This document shows, in pieces, positions 54,284 to 63,325 of a stretch of DNA of 64,000 bases. Below the pieces are notes generated by a model. It did not search any database, was not told the origin of the DNA, and saw only the letters and a list, made by a program, of their open reading frames with translations. Each line of letters starts with the position of its first letter. The stretch's first letter is position 1. The DNA comes from Ga0077560 sp046330435 (lineage in GTDB: Bacteria > Actinomycetota > Thermoleophilia > Miltoncostaeales > Miltoncostaeaceae). The translations under genes and the position numbers were made by a program. The DNA lies in assembly GCA_046330435.1 (NCBI GenBank), contig JAXLST010000012.1, forward strand, positions 1 to 64,000, read 5' to 3'.

Positions 54284-54315
54284 GTGCAATTGGACGCCGC
54301 GATGTGCAATTGCAC
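54284..54315 (+). repeat. Paired-palindrome element, copy 15
   Basis: Left arm GTGCAATTGGAC, spacer GCCGCGAT, right arm perfect. It lies 42 bases after the first 80-residue gene and 87 before the second. Confidence 0.9.
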
Positions 54316-54402
54316 GGCCCGAACCCGGTCGTGGCCCGCATGCACCCCCGGTCAGCCGGGAATGCCACCTGCGAGGACGTCGGCGCGGAAGGGGACGGGC
54401 GG

Positions 54403-54645
54403 ATGAAGGAACCGGGGTTCGGCGACCGGGTCGCCGCTGAGATCGCGCCGCACCTCCCACCGGGCTTCACCGTGGAGGCAGTGAAATGGCACGGCGATGA
54501 CTGCGTGCGCGTCTGGCTCGGCACCATCCACCTGGGCGCGGTGAACGGCACGTGGGATCACGTGGTCGACGGCGTCCAGGCCCTGGTGGACCGGGAGCTG
54601 TCGCGCCGGTTCCGGATCCCGCGGAAGGAGACGGCTCCGGGCTGA
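54403..54645 (+). CDS. Unknown 80-residue protein (tandem copy 2)
   Basis: Exactly as long as the gene at 53999 and clearly a duplicate (FGDRVAAEIAPHLPPGFTVEAVKW, VRVWLGTIHLGAVNGTW, FRIPRKE). The C-terminus ends differently. ATG at 54403 has AAGGGGA upstream. The pair differ at many positions, so the duplication is not recent. Confidence 0.7.
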   Translation: MKEPGFGDRVAAEIAPHLPPGFTVEAVKWHGDDCVRVWLGTIHLGAVNGTWDHVVDGVQALVDRELSRRFRIPRKETAPG

Positions 54646-54663
54646 GCCGCCGCATCGCTCGAG

Positions 54664-54748
54664 TGGGGACGGTGGGAGTCGAACCCACACGGGGGTCACC
54701 CCCCAGCGGTGTTTGAGACCGCCGCGTCTGCCATTCCGCCACGTCCCC
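54664..54748 (-). tRNA. tRNA-Leu (anticodon CAA)
   Basis: On the minus strand a GGGGACG acceptor arm pairs with CGTCCCC. The anticodon loop CTCAAAC (stem GCGGT/ACCGC) gives anticodon CAA (Leu, UUG). A long variable arm (GGGGGTGACCCCC) as in class II tRNAs and a TTCGACTCCC T arm are present. The 3' CCA is not encoded. Confidence 0.95.
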
Positions 54749-54786
54749 GACGCGACGACCATGCTACCCGGGGGTGGGGGAGGAAC

Positions 54787-54811
54787 GTGGCGGGGGACCG
54801 GCCCCCGCCAC
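54787..54811 (-). terminator. Hairpin after the malic enzyme gene
   Basis: A perfect 10-bp stem (54787-54796 with 54802-54811) and a 5-base loop lie 13 bases beyond the stop of the minus-strand gene. Confidence 0.55.
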
Positions 54812-54824
54812 ATTCAGGCGATGC

Positions 54825-56246
<1,422 letters not shown>

Positions 56247-56313
56247 GAAAAATCCTCCCGCAAGATGGTCAGGCGCGGGGGAGTCTAGTCGACCGGCCCG
56301 CCGGTCCCGCCGG

Positions 56314-57345
56314 TCATGCGGCCGCGAGCGCCGCCGGGACGTGGACGCAGGTCGGATCCGCGGCCAGGGGGTCGCCGGTGACCGCCCAGGCGCGGGCCCG
56401 GCTGCCGCCGCACACCTCCCGGTACTCGCACACCCGGCACTTGCCGCCGAGCCGCTCCGGGTCGCGGATCGCGCGGAAGATCTCCGCGTCGCGGTAGATG
56501 TCCACCGGGGACGCGTCGCGGACGTTGCCGGCGGGCACGGGCAGGAAGCCGCTGGGGCTCACCACGCCGTCGTGGGAGATGAACATGAACCCGCGCCCGC
56601 CGGTGACCGGGGGCGGCAGGACGGCGGCGCCCCGCTCGGCCAGCACGCGCCGGTACGGCGGGGCCTCCGTGACCTTCACGCGGAACGGCAGGTCCTCGGC
56701 GAGGTCGGCGATGCGGTGGAACGCCCGCTCGTGCTCCTCCGCGGAGAGCATGTCGTCCAGCCGGCCGCGGCCCACCGCGACCAGGAAGAACACGCTCCAC
56801 ATCACCGGCTGCACACCGCGCACGACCTCCGCGAGGGCCTCCAGCCCGGCCTCCGTGACCCGCGTGACGGTGCTGTTCACCTGCACCGGCAGGCCCAGCT
56901 CCCGCGCCATCGCGAGGATGCGGAGGCTGCGGGCGTAGGACCCGTCGATCCCGCGCATGCCGTCGTGCACCTCGGGCGTGGCGCCGTCGATGGAGATCGC
57001 CATCTGCCGCACCCCGGCGTCCCGCAACTCGGTGAGCCGCTCCCGGGTGACGCTGGGCGTGGCGCTGGGGGTGAGGGCCACCCGCAGCCCGCTCGCGGTG
57101 GCGTGCGCCGCCATCTCCGGCAGGTCCGCCCGCAGCAGCGGGTCGCCGCCGGTGAGGATGAGCGTCCCGCCCGGGAAGCCCTCCCCGAGCTGCCCGATCA
57201 TGCGCCGCGCCTCCTCGCCGGTGAGCTGCCCCGGCAGGGCGTGCGGCTGGGCGTCCGCCCGGCAGTGGAGGCAGCGGTACCCGCACGCGCGGGTGGTCTC
57301 CCACGCGGCGACGATGGGCGGGGCGGAGCGGCGCGTCGTGTCCAT
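56314..57345 (-). CDS. Radical SAM/SPASM-like protein (TIGR04053-type)
   Basis: 343 residues. The radical SAM cluster motif CGYRCLHC is intact near residue 21, followed by LILTGGDPLLRADL. The C-terminal cysteines (CRVCEYREVCGGSRAR...C) form a SPASM-like auxiliary-cluster region. This pattern resembles the actinobacterial TIGR04053 group and the heme-pathway enzymes NirJ/AhbD, so the substrate could be a tetrapyrrole or a peptide. No precursor peptide gene is seen nearby. ATG at 57345. Confidence 0.88.
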   Translation of the reverse strand: MDTTRRSAPPIVAAWETTRACGYRCLHCRADAQPHALPGQLTGEEARRMIGQLGEGFPGGTLILTGGDPLLRADLPEMAAHATASGLRVALTPSATPSVTRERLTELRDAGVRQMAISIDGATPEVHDGMRGIDGSYARSLRILAMARELGLPVQVNSTVTRVTEAGLEALAEVVRGVQPVMWSVFFLVAVGRGRLDDMLSAEEHERAFHRIADLAEDLPFRVKVTEAPPYRRVLAERGAAVLPPPVTGGRGFMFISHDGVVSPSGFLPVPAGNVRDASPVDIYRDAEIFRAIRDPERLGGKCRVCEYREVCGGSRARAWAVTGDPLAADPTCVHVPAALAAA

Positions 57346-57407
57346 GGATCTGATTGGTACACCCCCGGCAGGGAAAAACCGCGGGGACGACCGTCATCCG
57401 GTGGACG

Positions 57408-57413
57408 TAGACT
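57408..57413 (+). promoter_or_regulatory. Putative -10 box TAGACT for polA
   Basis: Nine bases separate it from the GTG at 57423, so the leader is at most a few bases. Confidence 0.45.
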
Positions 57414-57422
57414 CGTCGGTGA

Positions 57423-60038
57423 GTGGACGAGACCGACGCCCAGCAGACCCTCGAGGACACGTCCGCCCCCGCGGCGGCCGGCCCCCTGCTCCTCATCGAC
57501 GGCAACAGCCTGGCCTACCGGGCCTTCTTCGCCCTGCCCGACACCATCGCCCGCGCCGACGGGTTCCCCACCAACGCCCTGTACGGGCTGGCGGCCATGA
57601 TGGTGAAGGTGGTCGCCGAGGAGCGGCCGGGCCGCGTGGTGGTGGCCTGGGACGCGCCGGGCAAGGTGTTCCGCCACGAGGAGTTCCCGGAGTACAAGGC
57701 CGGGCGGAAGCAGACGCCGGACCTCCTGCGCGAGCAGCAGCCGCACTTCCGGCCGCTCATGGAGGCGTTCGGGTTCGTCAACACCGAGTGCCCCGGCTTC
57801 GAGGCCGACGACGTGATCGGCACCCTCGCGACGCAGGCGGCCGCCGGGGGCGAGGACGTGGTCATCCTCACCGGCGACCGTGACGCCCTGCAGCTGGTGG
57901 ACGAGCGCATCTCGGTGCTCGCCACCGGCCGCGGCGTCACCGACACGGTGCGGTACACGCCGGACAAGGTCGAGGAGCGCTACGGCCTCCCGCCCAAGCT
58001 CATGCCGGACTTCCGCGGCCTGGTGGGGGACAGCAGCGACAACCTGCCGGGCGTGCCGGGGATCGGCGAGAAGGGCGCGGCCACGCTCATCCAGAAGTAC
58101 GGGTCGCTCGACGCCGTGCTGGAGCACGCCTCCGAGCAGACCCCCAAGCGCCGGCAGGCGCTGGAGGAGCACGTTGACAACGCCCTGCTCACCCGGCGGC
58201 TGGCCATCATCGACCGCGAGACGCCGGTGGAGCTGGACCTCGCCGACGTGCCGCCCCTCACGCTCGACGACGCACGCCTCGGGACGCTGCGGAAGGCGTT
58301 CGTCGACATGGAGTTCGACTCCCTGGTGCGGCGCCTGGGGGACCTCGCCGACGGCGGCGCGGCCCCGGCGGCGCCCGTCACCGTGAGCCGCACGGTGCGG
58401 GTGTCGGACGCCGTGCCGGAGCAGCTGGGCATGACGCTCGCCGGCGTCGAGCGCGCCGGGCTGGCGGCGGTCGACGGCGAGTGGGCGGTCGCCCCGCCGG
58501 GCGACGAGGTGTTCACGGGCCCGCTCGACGCCCACTCCGGCCCGGCCCTCGCCGCCGGCCTGGCCGCCGCGAAGGTCGCGTGCCACGACGCCAAGGCCCT
58601 GCCCGCGGCGCTGTGGGACGCCGGGGTCACCGTGGACCACGACACGATGATCGCCGGGTACCTCCTGCAGCCGCGGCGCCGCGGCTACCCGCTGGAGGAG
58701 CTTGCGGCGGAGGCCGGCATCAGCGTGGAGGGCGCGGGCGAGCGGGCCGCGGCGAAGGCCGCCGCCGAGACCCTCGACCTCGCGGCCCGGCAGGTGGAGC
58801 TGATGGAGGCCGAGGGCCTCACGGGCCTGTACCGCGAGGTCGAGCTGCCGCTGGTGGCGGTGCTCGCCGACATGGAGCGCGCGGGGGTGATGCTCGACGT
58901 GCACCGCCTGGCGGAGATCGCCATGCGGGTGCGCGACCGCGCCGACGAGCTGCGCGACCAGATCTGGGCGCACGCCGGCGAGGAGTTCGTGATCGACAGC
59001 CCCAAGCAGCTGGGGCACGTGCTGTTCGAGGTGCTGGGCCTGCCGACGTTCCGCAAGGGCAAGACCGGCTGGAGCACCGACCGCCAGGTGCTGAAGCTCC
59101 TGGAGTCCAAGCACCCGATCGTGGGGCTCATCGGGCAGTACCGGGAGCTGACCAAGCTCGACAACACCTACCTGTCGGCGCTGCCGGAGCTGGTGGCCGA
59201 CGACGGCCGGCTGCACACCACCTTCAACCAGACCGTCGCCGAGACCGGCCGGCTGTCGTCCACCAACCCCAACCTGCAGAACATCCCGGTGCGCACCGCG
59301 CTGGGCCGGGAGATCCGCGACGCGTTCGTCGCCGCCGACGGCCACGTGCTGCTGAGCTGCGACTACAGCCAGGTGGAGCTGCGGATCATGGCCCACTGCT
59401 CCGGGGAGCCCACGTTGCGGGAGGCGTTCCGGCGCGGGGAGGACGTCCACCGGGCGACCGCGGCGGAGGTGTTCGGCATGGCCCCCGCGGACGTGGACCG
59501 CGTGACCCGCGACCGCGCCAAGGCCGTCAACTTCGGGATCATCTACGGCATCTCCGACTTCGGCCTCTCCGAGCAGCTGTCGATCCCCAGGGCCGACGCG
59601 AAGGCCTACATCGAGACCTACCTCGCCCGGTACCCCCGGGTGCGGAGCTTCATCGACACCACGATCGCCGCGGCGGCCCAGGACGGCTACGTCACCACGC
59701 TCCTGGGACGCCGGCGCCCCATCCCGGAGCTCACCGGCCGCACCGTGCAGCAGCGGCAGCTCGGCGAGCGCCTGGCGGTGAACACCATCATCCAGGGCAC
59801 CGCCGCCGACATCATCAAGGTCGCGATGATCCGCGCCCACACGGCGCTGCGCGACGCCGGCGTGCGGACGCGCCTGATCCTCCAGATCCACGACGAGCTC
59901 CTGTTCGAGGTCCCGGAGGACGAGACCGAGCGGGCCGTCGCGATCGCCCGTGAGGCCATGGTGGGGGCGTACGAGCTGGATCCGCCGCTGTCGGTCGACA
60001 CCGGCCTGGGCCGCACCTGGCTGGAGGCGAAGGCCTGA
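57423..60038 (+). CDS. polA: DNA polymerase I
   Basis: 871 residues for repair and Okazaki-fragment processing. The N-terminal 5'-3' exonuclease has LLIDGNSLAYRAFFALPD, VVVAWDAPGKVFRHE, GFEADDVIGTLA, VVILTGDRDALQLV and DSSDNLPGVPGIGEKGAATLI. The central 3'-5' exonuclease domain lacks the DEDD acidic residues, so it is probably inactive. The polymerase domain has motif A (DYSQVELR), the O helix (RDRAKAVNFGIIYGIS) and motif C (QIHDELLFEVP). GTG at 57423. Its TGA overlaps a CTG that begins the next frame. Confidence 0.97.
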   Translation: MDETDAQQTLEDTSAPAAAGPLLLIDGNSLAYRAFFALPDTIARADGFPTNALYGLAAMMVKVVAEERPGRVVVAWDAPGKVFRHEEFPEYKAGRKQTPDLLREQQPHFRPLMEAFGFVNTECPGFEADDVIGTLATQAAAGGEDVVILTGDRDALQLVDERISVLATGRGVTDTVRYTPDKVEERYGLPPKLMPDFRGLVGDSSDNLPGVPGIGEKGAATLIQKYGSLDAVLEHASEQTPKRRQALEEHVDNALLTRRLAIIDRETPVELDLADVPPLTLDDARLGTLRKAFVDMEFDSLVRRLGDLADGGAAPAAPVTVSRTVRVSDAVPEQLGMTLAGVERAGLAAVDGEWAVAPPGDEVFTGPLDAHSGPALAAGLAAAKVACHDAKALPAALWDAGVTVDHDTMIAGYLLQPRRRGYPLEELAAEAGISVEGAGERAAAKAAAETLDLAARQVELMEAEGLTGLYREVELPLVAVLADMERAGVMLDVHRLAEIAMRVRDRADELRDQIWAHAGEEFVIDSPKQLGHVLFEVLGLPTFRKGKTGWSTDRQVLKLLESKHPIVGLIGQYRELTKLDNTYLSALPELVADDGRLHTTFNQTVAETGRLSSTNPNLQNIPVRTALGREIRDAFVAADGHVLLSCDYSQVELRIMAHCSGEPTLREAFRRGEDVHRATAAEVFGMAPADVDRVTRDRAKAVNFGIIYGISDFGLSEQLSIPRADAKAYIETYLARYPRVRSFIDTTIAAAAQDGYVTTLLGRRRPIPELTGRTVQQRQLGERLAVNTIIQGTAADIIKVAMIRAHTALRDAGVRTRLILQIHDELLFEVPEDETERAVAIAREAMVGAYELDPPLSVDTGLGRTWLEAKA

Positions 60039-60277
60039 CCGGGACGGGGGACGCCCCCGAGGAGGACCTCTACGCGGTCCTCGAGGTGGCCCCGCACGCG
60101 CGCCGGGAGATCATCGAGGCGGCGTTCACGGTGCTGCGCGAGGCGGCGTGCCGGGACAATTCCCCAAAAGGCACTCGCCTTTTGGTACAAATCAACCGGG
60201 CGCATCACGTGCTGTCCGATCCGGACCGGCGCCGCGCCTACGACGCCCACCGCCTCCAGGAGCCGCAGGACCCATGA
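60035..60277 (+). CDS. Degenerate J-domain protein
   Basis: About 80 residues. The start EEDLYAVLEVAPHARREIIEAAFTVLREAA and the end INRAHHVLSDPDRRRAYDAH fit helices I, II and III of a DnaJ domain. The HPD motif that activates DnaK is missing (CRDNSPKG at that site), so it cannot work as a normal co-chaperone. The only start that includes the first helix is a CTG at 60035 overlapping the polA stop; GTG at 60086 would cut the domain. A perfect 9-bp AT-rich inverted repeat (60164-60172 with 60177-60185) lies inside the gene where GC drops sharply. Confidence 0.6.
   Translation: MTGTGDAPEEDLYAVLEVAPHARREIIEAAFTVLREAACRDNSPKGTRLLVQINRAHHVLSDPDRRRAYDAHRLQEPQDP
60164..60185. repeat. AT-rich inverted repeat inside the J-domain gene
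   Basis: CCAAAAGGC, loop ACTC, GCCTTTTGG. The composition is unlike the surrounding gene. It falls where the HPD loop should be and could be an inserted palindrome. Confidence 0.6.
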
Positions 60278-60972
60278 GCACACCCGCCGCCGTGCACCCC
60301 CTGGCCCCGCGATTCGCCCAGGGCATCACCGGCGTGCTGTGCCTGGAGGCGATCCTGTTCGACACGCCCGCGGCGGTGGTCGTGGCGTTCGCGCTGGTCG
60401 CGGTCGCGCTGTTCGCGCCGCGGTTCTCGCCCGTGGGCTGGGTGTTCCGGAAGGTCGCGAAGCCCGCCGACCACCTGGAGCCCGCCGCGCCCACGCGCTT
60501 CTCGCAGGTGCTGGCGTTCGTGTTCCTCGGCGTGGCGTCGGTGCTGCTGTTCACCGGCCCGCAGATCGTGGGCTGGGTGATCGCCGGGATGGTGGCGTTC
60601 CTGGCGCTGCTGTCGGCCACCACCGGCATCTGCGTGGGCTGCGAGATCTACCGGCTGTTCCTTGCCCGGCGCACGTCGCACGGCGACGAGGACCCCCGGG
60701 CGCTCATGTCGCTGGAGGGCGCGGGCCCCTGGCTGGTCGTGCTCACCGCCCCGGGCTGCGCGCGCTGCGAGCCGACGGCGCAGCAGCTGGAGGCTGTCGC
60801 CGGCGGCCGCGAGGTGCGCCGGGTCGACATCACCCGCACGCCGGGCGCCGCGAAGCTCCCGGTGCGCAGCGTCCCCGCGGCGATCGCCGTGGACCGCGAC
60901 GGGGCGCTGCGCGTCGTGAAGACCGGGCGGCTCGACCGCGCCACCCTGGTCGAGGTCGCCGCCGCCGTCTGA
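60274..60972 (+). CDS. DUF4395 membrane protein with thioredoxin-like domain
   Basis: 232 residues. Residues 10-130 carry four hydrophobic segments and the DUF4395 pattern (HPLAPRFAQGITGVLCLEAI, TTGICVGCEIYRL). The last 90 residues form a thioredoxin-like domain with a CxxC-type site (LTAPGCARCEPTAQQL) and a cis-proline region (VRSVPAAIAVD). Proteins of this type sit at the membrane in thiol redox reactions. ATG overlaps the previous stop (ATGA). Confidence 0.8.
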   Translation: MSTPAAVHPLAPRFAQGITGVLCLEAILFDTPAAVVVAFALVAVALFAPRFSPVGWVFRKVAKPADHLEPAAPTRFSQVLAFVFLGVASVLLFTGPQIVGWVIAGMVAFLALLSATTGICVGCEIYRLFLARRTSHGDEDPRALMSLEGAGPWLVVLTAPGCARCEPTAQQLEAVAGGREVRRVDITRTPGAAKLPVRSVPAAIAVDRDGALRVVKTGRLDRATLVEVAAAV

Positions 60973-60978
60973 GCGATC

Positions 60979-61002
60979 GGGGCGCCGCGCTGGCGGCGCC
61001 CC
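60979..61002 (+). terminator. Bidirectional hairpin between convergent genes
   Basis: A perfect 10-bp stem (GGGGCGCCGC with GCGGCGCCCC) and a 4-base loop lie 6 bases after one stop and 5 before the other. Confidence 0.55.
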
Positions 61003-61007
61003 TCGCC

Positions 61008-63098
61008 TCAGGCCGCCCGCAGGGTCCGGGCGGGAGCGGTCCTCGCCAGCAGGTCGTCGTTGCCGAGGAACCGGGCCGACACGGTCACTGTGCGGGTGCG
61101 CGGCGGCAGGGACAGGCGCCCCGCGTAGGTGCACGCCGTCCCGGCCCGGCGGAGGGTCGCGACCGCCGAACCGGCCGTGCGCCGGCCGGCCGTGGCCGTG
61201 ACGCGCACCGAGCCGTCGCACGCATCCGCCGCGCCGGGCGGGAGGAGCAGCCGGCCGGTGACGGTGACGCGCCGCCCGCCGCCGGCCCGCGTGGCCTCGA
61301 GGGTGAGGCCGCGGGGCGCCACGCGCGGGGCGGGGTCCGCAGGCGCGGGGTCCGCGGGGACGGGGTCGGCGGGAGCCGGGTCCGACGGCGGCGCCGGCGG
61401 GAGGCCTGCCACCGTCACCGATGCGACGGCGTGGTCGTCCTCTCCGCTCGCGGCGTTGCCCGGCGTGCTGTCGGGATCCCACGTGCCCGCGGCATGGAGG
61501 TCCACGGTGACCGTGAGCGTCCCCGCCGCGGTGGGGCGCAGCACCAGCGTGAGGGTCGCCGTCTGCCCGGAGGCCAGGTTGCCCGCCGCCCAGGTCCCGA
61601 ACGCGAACGTCCCCGAGCCGATCGCGGACACCACGGTGGGGCTCCCCGTGAACCCGACGTCGACGGTCGGCGTCCCCGCCGTGTCGGGACCGTCGTTGGT
61701 GAGCGTGAGCGTCACGGTGACGTCGTCGCCCACCGTGCCCGTGGGCGCGGACGGCGCGACCGCGAGGGAGAGGTCGCCCACGTACGAGGTGACCGGGCCG
61801 CCGAGGGCGACGGCGGCGTTGCCCGCCGACGGGGCCTCGTCGTCACCGATCGCCGTGGTGCTGGCGTGGCCGGTCTTGCCGTTCGAACCGGACCCCCAGC
61901 ACCAGACCGTGTCGTCGTCGCGAAGGGCGCAGGTGTGCACGAACCCGGTTGCGATCGCCCTCGCCTCGGCGGTGCCCAGTGAGACCGCCCCGGCGGAGGC
62001 CGGCGTCTCGTTGTCGCCGATGGTGGTCGTGTTCGCGCGGCCGTGCAGGCCCGTGGCGTTGAATCCCCAGCAGCGCACGGCACCGGCGGCGGTGGTCGCG
62101 CAGGTGCTCTGCGTGCCCGCGCTGAGGGCGGCGACCTCGTCGCCCACGTTCACGGTCCCCGCCGTGCCCGCCGCCTCGTTGTCGCCGATGTCGCTGGTGT
62201 TCCCATCGCCGAGGCGCCCGTCCGCGCCGACGCCCCAGCACCGGACCTCACCGGCGTCGCCCAGGGCGCAGGTGTGCGATCCGCCCGCGGCCACGGCCAC
62301 GGCGTTCATCCCGCCCAGGTTCACCGGACCGGCCGACGAAGGGGTCTCGTCGTTCCCGATGTCGTTGGCGTTCCCATACCCCAGACGGCCGTTGCCGCCG
62401 GCCCCCCAGCAGTACACCGATCCGCCCTCGACCACGGCGCACACGTGCGACTGCCCCGCCGACACGGCCACCGCGTGATGCCCGCCGAGGTTCACCGTGC
62501 CGATCGTCGCCGGGGTCTCGTCGTCCCCGATGTTCAGGGTGTTGCCGCGGCCGAGCTGCCCGTGGTCGTTCCTGCCCCAGCACTTCACGTCACCGGTCTC
62601 GATGACCACGCATGTCACCGCGGTCCCGGCGGTGATCGCCACCGCCGTGTGGCCGCCCAGGTTGACGGTGCCGGCCGCCGCCGGGGTCTCGTCGTCGCCG
62701 ATCACATCGGTGTTCCCGTAGCCCAGGGCGCCATCGGTCCCGTCGCCCCAGCATGCGACGGCACCCGTGTCGAGGATGGCGCACGTGTGCCCGGAGCCGG
62801 TCGCGATCTGGGTGGCGTCGTGGCCGCCCAGATCGACGGTGCCCGCGGTGGCCGGGGTCTCGTCGTCACCGACGTTCGACCCGTTGCCGTAACCGAGGCG
62901 CCCCGCCATCGCGTCGCCCCAGCACACGACCCCGCCGTCCGAGCGGACCGCGCAGGAGTGGTTGCCGTCCACGTCGAGCCATCCGGCCTGGAAGGGCCGC
63001 AGCCCCGAGCTCGAGCGCTCCGCGGCGGCCGGCATGGCGGCGGCGAGGACGGCGACTGCCGCGGCGATGACCGCGATGGGGATGCGTGGGAGGCGCAC
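61008..63098 (-). CDS. Secreted RCC1-type seven-bladed propeller with C-terminal Ig-like region
   Basis: 696 residues. The N-terminus RLPRIPIAVIAAAVAVLAAAMPAAA is a Sec signal peptide. Seven RCC1-like repeats follow (seven CWG cores: VVCWG, VACWG, VKCWG, VYCWG, VRCWG, VRCWG, VWCWG), each with a paired cysteine (CAV, CAI) that could form a disulfide within the blade. Between them run near-identical NIGDDETPA turns. Then a DUF11/CARDB-like domain (about 435-540), a Pro/Ala linker and a C-terminal beta domain. GTG at 63098 has GGAG upstream. Ligand unknown. Confidence 0.88.
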   Translation of the reverse strand: MRLPRIPIAVIAAAVAVLAAAMPAAAERSSSGLRPFQAGWLDVDGNHSCAVRSDGGVVCWGDAMAGRLGYGNGSNVGDDETPATAGTVDLGGHDATQIATGSGHTCAILDTGAVACWGDGTDGALGYGNTDVIGDDETPAAAGTVNLGGHTAVAITAGTAVTCVVIETGDVKCWGRNDHGQLGRGNTLNIGDDETPATIGTVNLGGHHAVAVSAGQSHVCAVVEGGSVYCWGAGGNGRLGYGNANDIGNDETPSSAGPVNLGGMNAVAVAAGGSHTCALGDAGEVRCWGVGADGRLGDGNTSDIGDNEAAGTAGTVNVGDEVAALSAGTQSTCATTAAGAVRCWGFNATGLHGRANTTTIGDNETPASAGAVSLGTAEARAIATGFVHTCALRDDDTVWCWGSGSNGKTGHASTTAIGDDEAPSAGNAAVALGGPVTSYVGDLSLAVAPSAPTGTVGDDVTVTLTLTNDGPDTAGTPTVDVGFTGSPTVVSAIGSGTFAFGTWAAGNLASGQTATLTLVLRPTAAGTLTVTVDLHAAGTWDPDSTPGNAASGEDDHAVASVTVAGLPPAPPSDPAPADPVPADPAPADPAPRVAPRGLTLEATRAGGGRRVTVTGRLLLPPGAADACDGSVRVTATAGRRTAGSAVATLRRAGTACTYAGRLSLPPRTRTVTVSARFLGNDDLLARTAPARTLRAA

Positions 63099-63238
63099 GA
63101 GGGAACTCCGGTCCGGGGGACCCCGCCTGGCGGGGGAGCGGCGGTGGGCGCGCCGTCCCCACCAGATCGGCAGGTTCTCGCGGTTCCTCCACGCCCCCCG
63201 GGCGCCCCGGGAGGTGGTGCGGTGCCGGATCCCCGATG

Positions 63239-63244
63239 TAGACT
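63239..63244 (+). promoter_or_regulatory. Putative -10 box TAGACT for rpsA
   Basis: Gives rpsA a leader of about 75 bases, enough for control of translation. No good -35 is seen. Confidence 0.35.
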
Positions 63245-63325
63245 GCTCGTTCGCCCGATCGGCCGGGGGAGTCGCCCGTGCCGGTAAACCAACCGCAGTG
63301 CCAATTCCAAGGAACCCAACTGTCC

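Noticed and set aside
7560..54315. Repeat elements as a CRISPR array or integron attC sites
   Set aside because: Copies are spread over 47 kb with irregular spacing and no cas or integrase gene; they are much shorter than attC sites and lack their R/L box layout.
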